Of a stretch of DNA of 8,074 nt, positions 1-6,734 are shown piece by piece. Under the pieces are notes generated by a model. It did not search any database and was not told the origin of the DNA. It saw only the letters and a list, made by a program, of their open reading frames with translations. The position numbers and the translations under genes are program-made. This DNA is from Actinomyces sp. Lineage in GTDB: Bacteria > Actinomycetota > Actinomycetes > Actinomycetales > Actinomycetaceae. The stretch is from contig DUQT01000037.1 in NCBI GenBank assembly GCA_012837655.1, positions 1-8,074 of the forward strand, in the 5' to 3' direction. Numbering within the stretch: position 1 is the first letter of the stretch; each line of letters starts with the position of its first letter.

Positions 1-449
1 AGCTACGTCAGAGCCTGTTGATTGCGAAACGCGTAGCCTACACGCAAGGATTCGAACTGATTCGAGCCGCGTCAGCCGAGTTCGGGTGGAACGTCGACCT
101 GGCGCAGGTGTGCCTGGGATGGCGTGCAGGCTGCATTATTCGCGGCGCAATGCTGGACGAGTTTGCCGAGATCTTAGGCCAAAGTGGTCATCCCGAAGAT
201 ATTTTGCTCGCGAAAGTTAAAGACATCGAGCGGTGGTTGCCGGCAATGCGGAAGGTCGTCTCCAGCGCAACATAAGTTGGGATGCCCGTCCTGGCGATGG
301 GAGTTTCATTAAGTTTCGTGGAGGAATCAAGAGCGAAGCGACTACCAACTGCTTTGATCCAGGCGCAACGCGACTTCTTTGGGGCACACGGTTTTGAAAG
401 GGTCGACCGCGAAGGCGTGGGCTTCCACGGCCCGTGGCACAGCGACTAG
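1..449 (+). pseudogene. gnd: 6-phosphogluconate dehydrogenase, 3' part, interrupted by an in-frame TAA
   Basis: C-terminal domain of 6-phosphogluconate dehydrogenase, the NADP- or NAD-dependent oxidative decarboxylation of 6-phosphogluconate to ribulose 5-phosphate in the pentose phosphate pathway. The frame (codons from base 3) is open at the left edge, so the N-terminal NADP domain and active-site Lys/Glu lie outside. Family motifs seen are AKRVAYTQGFELIR and GWRAGCIIRGAMLDEF. The frame stops at TAA 273-275 after RKVVSSAT. The same frame then resumes, without a shift, with VGMPV, RLPTALIQAQRDFFGAHGFE and VDREG, ending at TAG 447-449. This tail matches the family C-terminus, whose Arg (here codon 369-371) and His (387-389) bind substrate in the partner subunit. 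Ending at 275 would delete 57 residues including both, so the product is probably inactive unless the stop is read through or is a sequencing error. Family identity is near certain; the functional state is open. An ordinary annotation might list only the part up to 275. Confidence 0.85.
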
Positions 450-524
450 GTCTGCGGTGGTCGGTTCCTGCCGGTCCCAATCGGGGGTAGTCTGAATGTG
501 TGGACGCCCAAGGGAGGGTAGGCA

Positions 525-1292
525 ATGACAGAACAACAGGTTGAGTTTGCATGCGCTCGCGGATTTAATCTTTCGGGAATTATTGACACACCGGACGGAG
601 AGGTTAAGACGTGGGCGGTCATTGCGCACTGCTTCACTTGTAACAAGTCGGTTCCCGCGGTGTCACGCATTGCGAAGTCGCTCAAACGCCGCGGCATTGG
701 CGTATTGCGTTTTGACTTTGCGGGACTTGGCGCGTCAGCGGGTAGCTTTACCGAGTCCACTTTTTCAGCAGATGTCGACGATCTGAAAGCTGCGTGCAAG
801 TGGATGCAGGAACAGGGCAGGACGCCCGAGCTTTTGATCGGACATTCCCTGGGCGGCGCAGCCGTCTTGGCCGCCGCCGGAGATATCCCATCCGTCGTTG
901 CGGTCGCTACAGTTGCCGCACCAGCAGACCCGGGTCACGTGGCTGAACTTCTTAAGGATCGCCTGGCACCCGTGTATGAATCCGGAGTCGCTGAAATCCA
1001 GATTGCCGGCCACAAAATGCTGGTTGGAGCACCACTATTCGATGACCTAACCAGCCAAGATGAGCACCATGAACGCATCCGAAACCTGAACGCTGCGCTC
1101 CTGGTGATTCATTCTCCACAGGACCAGGTGGTAGACATTCATAACGCGATGGACATCTACCGCACAGCTGAAATGCCGAAGAGTTTCATCGCCCTCGACG
1201 GCGCCGACCACCTAATGACCAAGAAGGGCGTGGCAGCCTGGGCGGGCGAAATGATCGCCGCCTGGGCCGACCACTATGTCGCTACTGACTAA
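525..1292 (+). CDS. alpha/beta hydrolase, OsmC-fusion-type but standalone
   Basis: A 255-residue cytoplasmic serine hydrolase with no signal peptide or membrane segment. Visible catalytic elements are the nucleophile elbow GHSLGG with Ser108, a likely acid Asp200 in HSPQDQVV, and His229 in GADHLM. The segment AHCFTCNK near residue 34, then LRFDFAGLGASAG and AAPADPGHV, are hallmarks of the hydrolase half of proteins in which an alpha/beta hydrolase is fused to an OsmC peroxidase-like domain. Here the protein ends after the hydrolase fold, and no OsmC domain follows because the next gene is convergent. The ATG at 525 is supported by GGGAGG at 512-517, seven bases upstream. The gene lies 75 bases after gnd in the same direction and could be co-transcribed with it or have its own promoter; I see no convincing -35/-10 pair. 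Substrate unknown, perhaps a small ester or thioester. Confidence 0.88.
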   Translation: MTEQQVEFACARGFNLSGIIDTPDGEVKTWAVIAHCFTCNKSVPAVSRIAKSLKRRGIGVLRFDFAGLGASAGSFTESTFSADVDDLKAACKWMQEQGRTPELLIGHSLGGAAVLAAAGDIPSVVAVATVAAPADPGHVAELLKDRLAPVYESGVAEIQIAGHKMLVGAPLFDDLTSQDEHHERIRNLNAALLVIHSPQDQVVDIHNAMDIYRTAEMPKSFIALDGADHLMTKKGVAAWAGEMIAAWADHYVATD

Positions 1293-1317
1293 TTGTTTTT
1301 CAAAAAAAGTGTCAGTA
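1283..1317. repeat. inverted repeat across two convergent stop codons, possible bidirectional terminator
   Basis: TACTGAC at 1283-1289 is matched by its reverse complement GTCAGTA at 1311-1317. The 21-base spacer contains T5 (1296-1300) and A7 (1302-1308). The element covers the hydrolase stop and the uxuB stop, which are only 19 bases apart. A 7-base stem around A/T runs at a convergent junction fits a weak two-way terminator, but the T runs lie in the loop instead of after a GC-rich stem, so it is not a classical intrinsic terminator. The repeat is certain; its role is a guess. Confidence 0.35.
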
Positions 1318-2724
1318 CTTACCTCGCAAGGAGATAATTTCTTCACTTGCCTTAACGATTGCATCGAGAAGTTCCTGATCATCCGCCAATGAAGGGGCGA
1401 CGTAACCGAGCACTGCGGCCGCGTCCTCCTGCGCAGACTTTCCGACCAGGCCGGTCACGCGATCCGCGGAAGCGTCCTTGACGGGCGCACCGTGCCCCTG
1501 CAGGTGAAGCATCCACGCGGCGACAGCTCGAACCGCACCTGTTGGCATCTCGCCCTCATTGCGTAAACGTAAAAGGGTGGGTGCAATGCGGACGGGGATT
1601 TTCTGCGAGCCGTCATGCGCGATCTGTGCCAGCAGGTGGCGGATGTTTCTGTTTTCGAAACGTTCGATCAGCGCTTTGGCGTAGTCCTCCCACTCGATGG
1701 ATAGGCCGGAACCGGCTTCAGACCACCACTCATCAACCCAGCCACGCACGGTCGGGTCCGCAATTGCTTCGCTCACCGTTTCAAACCCGAGGATCGGGCC
1801 CGCGTAAGCCATCAGCGAATGCGAACCGTTCAGCATCCACAGTTTGCGCTGCTCGTAGGGTTCAACGTCGTCAACGATCTGAGCTCCAGCTGACTCCCAA
1901 TCGGGGCGGCCGGCTGGAAAATCACCGGAAATGACCCACTCGCTGAACGGTTCAGTTGGAACAGGTGAAACATCCAGGTAGCCCTGTTCCCGCTCGACCT
2001 CGTCGCGCTCCTCGTCGGTAGTTGCAGGTGTAATGCGGTCGACCATGCAGGTCGCCCACGCAACGTTTTGCGAAGTCCAGTCAAGAATCGACGGATCCAC
2101 CTGCTCCGCGGCGTCCTTCACCACCCGCGAAAACGCCGCCCCATTGTCGGGCAGGTTGTCGCACGGCAAGATCGTGAGCGCCCCCGCACCAGCAAGTCGG
2201 CGGGCAAGCAATCCGGACAGAATCCGCACCGGAGCAGTGGAAACCTGCAACCCACGAATATCTTCCATAGTGAAATCAGGGTTTTCGACCACGCGTTTTA
2301 GATTTTCGAGGTCGTGAGTCACGTCCTCGTTGTCTGTATCAAGAGAGCCATCATCGCGACGGTAATATCCCGCTTCGGTGACAGTGGACGTGACTACGGC
2401 CAGATTTTCAGAGGCGAAGTAGTCGATTAATTGCGCGAAATCCGAGGCCGGGTGGACCACTGAAACGGATGAGATGACCTCGAAAGAATCACCTTCGTTG
2501 CCCTTGGTGATGAGGGTGTAGAGGCCATCTTGTGGGCCAAGGAGTTCCGCCATTGTGGGACGCCGACCGGTGAACGCGGCAATGCCCCAGTCGGAGGCGT
2601 CGGAGGCATGCTCGGTGTACCACGCCTGGTGGGCGCGAGTGAAGTTGCCCAGGCCGATGTGAACCATGCGAATGTCAGCTGCTGGGCGACCAAAATTTTC
2701 ACGAGTTAATTTAGGGGTGCTCAC
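1312..2724 (-). CDS. uxuB: D-mannonate oxidoreductase (fructuronate reductase), mannitol dehydrogenase family
   Basis: A 470-residue polyol/sugar-acid dehydrogenase of the long-chain mannitol dehydrogenase family, inferred to reduce D-fructuronate to D-mannonate with NAD(P)H in the cytoplasm. The N-terminal dinucleotide-binding segment VHIGLGNFTRAHQ (residues 21-33) and the catalytic signature KLWMLNGSH with Lys294, Asn299 and His302 are both present, and the length is normal for the family. The family also contains mannitol 2-dehydrogenase, tagaturonate reductase and arabinitol dehydrogenase. I prefer fructuronate reductase because the gene directly follows uxaC. The start is GTG at 2724, which overlaps the uxaC stop as GTGA (2721-2724), with AAAGG about ten bases upstream. 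It appears to be the last gene of the leftward operon. No mannonate dehydratase follows it; the next gene is convergent. Confidence 0.9.
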   Translation of the reverse strand: MSTPKLTRENFGRPAADIRMVHIGLGNFTRAHQAWYTEHASDASDWGIAAFTGRRPTMAELLGPQDGLYTLITKGNEGDSFEVISSVSVVHPASDFAQLIDYFASENLAVVTSTVTEAGYYRRDDGSLDTDNEDVTHDLENLKRVVENPDFTMEDIRGLQVSTAPVRILSGLLARRLAGAGALTILPCDNLPDNGAAFSRVVKDAAEQVDPSILDWTSQNVAWATCMVDRITPATTDEERDEVEREQGYLDVSPVPTEPFSEWVISGDFPAGRPDWESAGAQIVDDVEPYEQRKLWMLNGSHSLMAYAGPILGFETVSEAIADPTVRGWVDEWWSEAGSGLSIEWEDYAKALIERFENRNIRHLLAQIAHDGSQKIPVRIAPTLLRLRNEGEMPTGAVRAVAAWMLHLQGHGAPVKDASADRVTGLVGKSAQEDAAAVLGYVAPSLADDQELLDAIVKASEEIISLRGKY

Positions 2725-4142
2725 AGTTTGAATACCTTTCGCGGTTGAGTGGTTACAAGGTCGATGGCGGTTTCTAGGGCTTCACCCATCTGCAGGCGAT
2801 GCTCTGCGACGAGGCTGCCGAGGAATGCGGAATCGACGCGACGCGACACATCGTGGCGGGCTGGAATCGAGCAGAACGCGCGCGTGTCATCAATGAATCC
2901 GCTGGTCTTGTAGAAACCGGCGTACCCCGTGACGGCTCGGCGATACCGCATGATCGCATCCGTTTCGTCGATGAACCACCACGGTGCGCCAACATACAGT
3001 CCGCGGTAGTAGCCCGCCAAAGGCGCAAGCTCGCGGGAATATGTAGTTTCATCCATCGTGAAAACAACCATTTGGAAGTTTTCGTGATTGCCGTACTCAG
3101 ACAGGATGGGCTGCAGCGCCCTCGAAAATTCAACGGCGTGCGGAACGTCGCCACCAACGTCGGCGCCATATTTTTCAAAGGCGTACGGGTCATGGTTGCG
3201 AACTACGGCGGGGTGTAGGGTCATGACAAGTCCGTCGTCGACAGCCATTCGCGCCTGATCATTCACCATGTGGCGGCGCAGGGCATTTCCTTCCGCGGTG
3301 GAAATATTTCCCTTGAGCGCTGATTGGTATAGTCGCTCGGCTTCTTCGTCGCTTAGGCGTTCGCAACGTGCATCGGCGTGGGAGTGATCGGTCGAAACAG
3401 CTCCGTGATCTTTGAAATATTGGCGTCGAACACGCATGGCTTCAACGTTTCCGGCGTACGTGGACACGTCAACGCCCGCTACTTCGCCAAGCTTATTCGT
3501 CAACGCGACCCAACCTGCACGGGCGGGCTCCAGGTAGGCATCGGGACGGAATGTGGGGATAACCCGGCCGTCCCAGTCGGGGTCGTCAACCAGCTGCTGA
3601 TGTTTCGCCAGGTCGTCGCACGGGTCGTCCGTGGTCGCAAGAGCCTCGATGTTGAATCGTTTGTACAGTGCACGAGGGCGGTATTCAGGCTGATCTATAC
3701 ATTCCTGGATCTGGTCATAAATCTGGTCAGCTGTTTCGGCTGAAGGGCGGACTTTGACCCCGAAAACGTCGTGGAACTCGGATTCGAACCAGAACTGCAC
3801 GGGAGTGCCGCGCAGATACTTCCAGTTTTCACACAGCAGGCGGAACGCGTTGCGAGACTGGTCCGGAGTCATGTCCGAACCGACCGGCACGCCAAGTTCG
3901 GATAGTTCGACGCCCGCGGCTCCATGGAGCATGCGGTTCGTGTAATGGTCGGGAGTAAGCAGAAGTGACGTCGGATCGGAGAATGGAATGTCATCGGCAA
4001 GCCACTCAACGGGGACATGGCCGTGGGGTGAGATGATCGGTAGGTCTTTAACAGCTTCGTAGAGTTCGCGTGTGATATCGCGAGTTTTCGGGTCGGCGGG
4101 GAACAGACGGTCTGGGTGTGGATTAAGCGGCTTGGGTGACAT
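2721..4142 (-). CDS. uxaC: glucuronate (uronate) isomerase
   Basis: A 473-residue uronate isomerase of the amidohydrolase superfamily. It converts D-glucuronate to D-fructuronate and, in many members, D-galacturonate to D-tagaturonate. The N-terminal metal-binding HxH motif is PHGHV, with His40 and His42. Further family segments are LLTPDHYTNRMLH, IEALATTDDPCDDL and RVIPTFRPD. Length matches typical family members (about 470). I chose the ATG at 4142 over an in-frame TTG at 4160: the ATG has AAAGGG nine bases upstream, whereas the TTG lies inside the palindrome. The stop overlaps the uxuB start (GTGA), so the two are translationally coupled and perform successive steps. The gene starts 31 bases after the LacI-family regulator, with a likely operator in between, so uronate-responsive control is expected. 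Whether it prefers glucuronate or galacturonate cannot be read here; fructuronate reductase next door favours glucuronate. Confidence 0.95.
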   Translation of the reverse strand: MSPKPLNPHPDRLFPADPKTRDITRELYEAVKDLPIISPHGHVPVEWLADDIPFSDPTSLLLTPDHYTNRMLHGAAGVELSELGVPVGSDMTPDQSRNAFRLLCENWKYLRGTPVQFWFESEFHDVFGVKVRPSAETADQIYDQIQECIDQPEYRPRALYKRFNIEALATTDDPCDDLAKHQQLVDDPDWDGRVIPTFRPDAYLEPARAGWVALTNKLGEVAGVDVSTYAGNVEAMRVRRQYFKDHGAVSTDHSHADARCERLSDEEAERLYQSALKGNISTAEGNALRRHMVNDQARMAVDDGLVMTLHPAVVRNHDPYAFEKYGADVGGDVPHAVEFSRALQPILSEYGNHENFQMVVFTMDETTYSRELAPLAGYYRGLYVGAPWWFIDETDAIMRYRRAVTGYAGFYKTSGFIDDTRAFCSIPARHDVSRRVDSAFLGSLVAEHRLQMGEALETAIDLVTTQPRKVFKL

Positions 4143-4151
4143 GAAAATAAT

Positions 4152-4157
4152 CCCTTT
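4152..4157 (-). promoter_or_regulatory. ribosome binding site of uxaC
   Basis: AAAGGG on the minus strand, nine bases before the ATG at 4142. It decides for the ATG start over the in-frame TTG at 4160. Three of its bases (4155-4157) belong to the palindrome at 4155-4168, so a regulator bound there would cover the region encoding the start of the uxaC leader. Confidence 0.6.
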
Positions 4158-4168
4158 CAACGTTGAAA
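4155..4168. promoter_or_regulatory. palindromic operator, probable LacI-family binding site
   Basis: TTTCAACGTTGAAA is a perfect 14-base palindrome with a central CG, the usual geometry of LacI/GalR-family operators (AA-n-CG-n-TT-like core). It is the only non-coding space inside the operon, between the stop of the LacI-type regulator (4174) and the start of uxaC (4142). This position suggests autoregulated control of uxaC-uxuB by the neighbouring protein, either by blocking an internal promoter or as a roadblock. I could not find a convincing -35/-10 pair in the 3' end of the regulator gene, so the mode of action is unclear. Confidence 0.6.
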
Positions 4169-4173
4169 TCGGG

Positions 4174-5196
4174 CTAAGAAGTTGGACGGGCAGGGCCTAC
4201 GCTGTCGCGCCAAACAACTTTCATGGGGACAACGATGTTTTCCGCGCTGGGGGCGCTTCGGTGACGCAGTTGCGTGATTAGTGCGCGCGCAGCGCGAGCA
4301 CCTAGTGTCGCGGTGAGCTGGCCAATGGACGAAAGTGATGGAGTTGCGAAGAAAGCTACGACGGAGTTGTCGAATCCAACGACGGACACGGATTCCGGTA
4401 CCTGTATGCCGCGCGATTGCACGGCTTTGATGAATCCGATTGCGACTATGTCGTTGTAGCAAATCACTGCAGTGGTTTGGTTTTGCAACCAGGCTTTTGC
4501 GCCCTCAACTCCGCCCTCCAGATTGGGACTATTGGGGCCGACGCGCCGCAGTTGAATGCCGAGTTCCTCGCAGGAATCGGACAGGGCGCGCCACCGCATC
4601 CCATCCGCCCAGGAGGCCTCCGGGCCAGACACGTATGTGATGCGGCGATGCCCCAGGTTGTGCAGGTGTTCGACTGCCTCGCGTACGGCTGTTGCCGTGT
4701 CGGGGACGATTGAAGGAATGCCAACAGCATGCCGATTCACCGCAACAACCGGCTTTACTTTCACGATTTGATTAATGGAGGAATCACTCATTCGTGAAGA
4801 AGTGAGCACCACTCCATCTACCAGGTGTAGGACTCTTTCGATGGCCTGTCGTTCGTGGGAGTCATCTTCTTGCGAATCGATCAAAAGCACGGTGTAGCCG
4901 CGCTTGGTTGCTTCGATCTGGAATCCGCGCATGACCTGGGCGAATACCGGGTTTGAAATGTCAGCGACGACAACCGCGAGGACGTGCGTTTCCTCGCTCA
5001 AGTCAGGACTCGTCACCGGCTTGGTTCGGTAGCCCATTTCAGCCGCGATTTCGCGGATTCGCTGCGCAGTTTGCGCGTTGACGCGGCCCGGCCGAGAAAA
5101 CGTTCTAGATACGGTCGATGGCGCAACCCCTGCGGCCTCGGCAACGTCGTAGATCGTTACGCGCTTATTTTCATCCCGTTCGTTTTTGGCGCTCAT
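4174..5196 (-). CDS. LacI/GalR-family transcriptional regulator, probably of hexuronate genes
   Basis: A 340-residue DNA-binding regulator. Residues 13-31 form the classical LacI helix-turn-helix (VTIYDVAEAAGVAPSTVSR), followed by the hinge-region pattern ending at GYR (residues 55-57). Residues from about 70 form a periplasmic-binding-protein-like effector domain with HLHNLGHRRI (177-186), CYNDI (246-250) and VGFDN (273-277). The ATG at 5196 overlaps the larC stop as ATGA. An upstream in-frame extension inside larC is rejected because family members begin shortly before the helix-turn-helix. A weak GGGGAAG precedes the start, so translation may depend on coupling to larC. The gene sits between cofactor genes (larEBC) and uronate genes (uxaC-uxuB). 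The effector is probably a uronate or an aldonate from the pathway, and the palindrome at 4155-4168 is its likely site. Family certain; effector inferred. Confidence 0.93.
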   Translation of the reverse strand: MSAKNERDENKRVTIYDVAEAAGVAPSTVSRTFSRPGRVNAQTAQRIREIAAEMGYRTKPVTSPDLSEETHVLAVVVADISNPVFAQVMRGFQIEATKRGYTVLLIDSQEDDSHERQAIERVLHLVDGVVLTSSRMSDSSINQIVKVKPVVAVNRHAVGIPSIVPDTATAVREAVEHLHNLGHRRITYVSGPEASWADGMRWRALSDSCEELGIQLRRVGPNSPNLEGGVEGAKAWLQNQTTAVICYNDIVAIGFIKAVQSRGIQVPESVSVVGFDNSVVAFFATPSLSSIGQLTATLGARAARALITQLRHRSAPSAENIVVPMKVVWRDSVGPARPTS

Positions 5197-6734
5197 GTCT
5201 GGTCTTCCCCGTCTGAAGTTGGCCAGGGAGCTCCGGGATAGAGGCCATTTTCCCAAGCAATGTTCTGTGCGCGCGCCAAGGCGATTCGCTGCGGAACGTT
5301 CAGCAGATCCGCGAGTTCTTCGACATCCACGTATTCTGCGGTTGCCTGCTGGATCGTTGACTCCTCCCCGTCGCCGGAAACTTTGATCCGAACGGGATGG
5401 CCATCGACTTGGACCGTGTGCCATTCGCGTTTGAGGACGCGGCGGTGTGCTGGTGCCGATACGCGCACGCCGATCGTTGAGGTGTGTGCCAAAAGCGCCT
5501 CGGTTACTGACTGGACGTGTTCCTTCTTTGCGAGCGCACTGCAGACGTGGGCGGGCCTACCCTTTTTCATGACGATCGGAGTTAGCCACGCGTCAACTGC
5601 GCCCGCATCCATGAGTCGATCAATTACTGCTGGCCACACGCGCGGATCAAGGTCGTCCACATTCGCTTCAATTTGGACGACAGTGTCGCCTTCGGAGTAC
5701 TCATCTTCCCCAGTAATCAGGGTCTTTTCAGTTGTCTTGAATGACGACTTAGTCCCCAATACAACGCGCAGTAGGCCCGCGCGATCCTTTCGAACGCGGG
5801 TGCCAGCGCCAAACCCAACGGCCTGCATCTGCATGGACGGAATGTCACCAACCGCAGAGCAGATCGTTCGGATCAGCGTCATCCCCGTTGGCGTACACAG
5901 TTCCCCAACATCTTCTGGGCCGCCAGCCTCGATTTCCCAACCGCGCGCAAGTTCCGCAACAGCGGGCGGGGGAACCGTAAGCGTCCCGTGCATAGTTTGG
6001 ATCGTTCCGGCTCCGACCGCGACTTTCGAGGACGTGGCTTGGGTGATCATTAGGGTGCGAATGGCTTCACAAACACCGACGATATCTCCTATGGAGTCCA
6101 AAGCCCCGACCTCGTGGAAGTGGACCGAGTCCACACTTTCACCGTGGACCTTGGCTTCAGCGATGGCGAGTCTGGTGAACGCTTCCGTCGCGAGCTCCCT
6201 GGTCACTTCAGGCACGCCGTCCGTGCTCAGCATTTCTTTGATGTCAGAAAGATGTCGAGCTGGCGGGTTGGGTTCGTCGGCAATCACGTCAACCTTTAGT
6301 GCGCTAAATGCTCCACGCTGCACGCGACGTTGCTGCAGGTGCAGTTTGTTCGGGGCGATCGTTTCCAGCACTGTAGCAATGGATTCTGCGTCCGCACCTG
6401 CCTCAATTAGAGCTGCCAGTAGCATGTCACCGGACGCACCTTCAGTGGCGTCAATCCAAAGGATTTGCTGATCATCATTTAGTGAGGGTTGCCACAGCTT
6501 TCCAGGCTCAATCCGTTCGCCTTCTGGAACTTCCGCGCCGTCAGCAGTCACCACGTGTGCCCCATCATGGTGGTGATGCGTGTGTCCGTGATGCGAATGA
6601 GTGTGACCTTGTGGATGCCCGTGCTCATGACCAGCGTGCGAGTGCACATGTCCATCGTGTGAATGTCGACCATGCGAGTGTTCGTGCTCGTGTGGTTCCA
6701 GATGATGAGCCGGCCCAGTTGGAATGTTATGCAT
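5193..6734 (-). CDS. larC: LarC, nickel-inserting enzyme for the nickel-pincer cofactor, with a His-rich N-terminus
   Basis: A 513-residue LarC (DUF111 family), the CTP-dependent cyclometallase that inserts nickel into the bis-thiocarboxylated pyridinium mononucleotide to finish the NPN cofactor. Domain order: a His-rich tail (residues 1-60, 25 His), a short linker, then the core with DATEGASGDMLL (95-106), HFHEVGALDS (205-214) and GELCTPTG (277-284). The second half, corresponding to LarC2, has QIEANVDDLDPR (354-365), MKKGRPAH (389-396) and TIGVR (420-424). Some lactobacilli need a frameshift between LarC1 and LarC2; here it is one open frame. The ATG at 6734 is chosen over an in-frame ATG at 6761 because AAGGAG lies seven bases upstream and it gives the same 8-base overlap with the previous gene as at larE-larB. 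The tail makes it longer than usual (about 400-430) and probably binds or stores nickel. Confidence 0.95.
   Translation of the reverse strand: MHNIPTGPAHHLEPHEHEHSHGRHSHDGHVHSHAGHEHGHPQGHTHSHHGHTHHHHDGAHVVTADGAEVPEGERIEPGKLWQPSLNDDQQILWIDATEGASGDMLLAALIEAGADAESIATVLETIAPNKLHLQQRRVQRGAFSALKVDVIADEPNPPARHLSDIKEMLSTDGVPEVTRELATEAFTRLAIAEAKVHGESVDSVHFHEVGALDSIGDIVGVCEAIRTLMITQATSSKVAVGAGTIQTMHGTLTVPPPAVAELARGWEIEAGGPEDVGELCTPTGMTLIRTICSAVGDIPSMQMQAVGFGAGTRVRKDRAGLLRVVLGTKSSFKTTEKTLITGEDEYSEGDTVVQIEANVDDLDPRVWPAVIDRLMDAGAVDAWLTPIVMKKGRPAHVCSALAKKEHVQSVTEALLAHTSTIGVRVSAPAHRRVLKREWHTVQVDGHPVRIKVSGDGEESTIQQATAEYVDVEELADLLNVPQRIALARAQNIAWENGLYPGAPWPTSDGEDQT
6555..6707 (-). other. low-complexity His-codon tract in larC
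   Basis: This stretch encodes LarC residues 10-60, where nearly every second residue is His in patterns such as HEHEH, HGHTH and HHHH. At DNA level it is an irregular run of CAC/CAT codons alternating mainly with GGA/GGT/TCG/GAA-type codons, so it is prone to slippage and length change between strains. Inferred role: a nickel-binding tail like those of other nickel chaperones such as HypB or SlyD. Confidence 0.65.

Noticed and set aside
276..449. The gnd tail as a separate small gene
   Set aside because: It is in the same frame as the upstream part and continues the 6-phosphogluconate dehydrogenase family sequence without a gap; no binding site precedes the ATG at 282.
450..524. A promoter for the hydrolase gene upstream of 525
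   Set aside because: TTCCTG and TAGTCT with a 16-base spacer can be picked out, but both boxes match poorly and the gene could be read from the gnd promoter.
3441..3452. A second partial copy of the operator, TTCAACGTT, within uxaC
   Set aside because: Only nine consecutive bases match and the other arm is lost. They encode ordinary residues of uxaC, so chance is sufficient.
4143..4160. In-frame TTG at 4160 as an alternative uxaC start
   Set aside because: It lies within the operator palindrome and has no good binding site, whereas the ATG at 4142 has AAAGGG at proper distance and fits the family length.
5260..6471. A 403-codon open frame on the + strand, antisense to larC
   Set aside because: larC on the other strand has clear family motifs throughout. 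The + strand translation is rich in Ser, Thr and Arg with no recognisable domain, as expected for a shadow of GC-rich codons.
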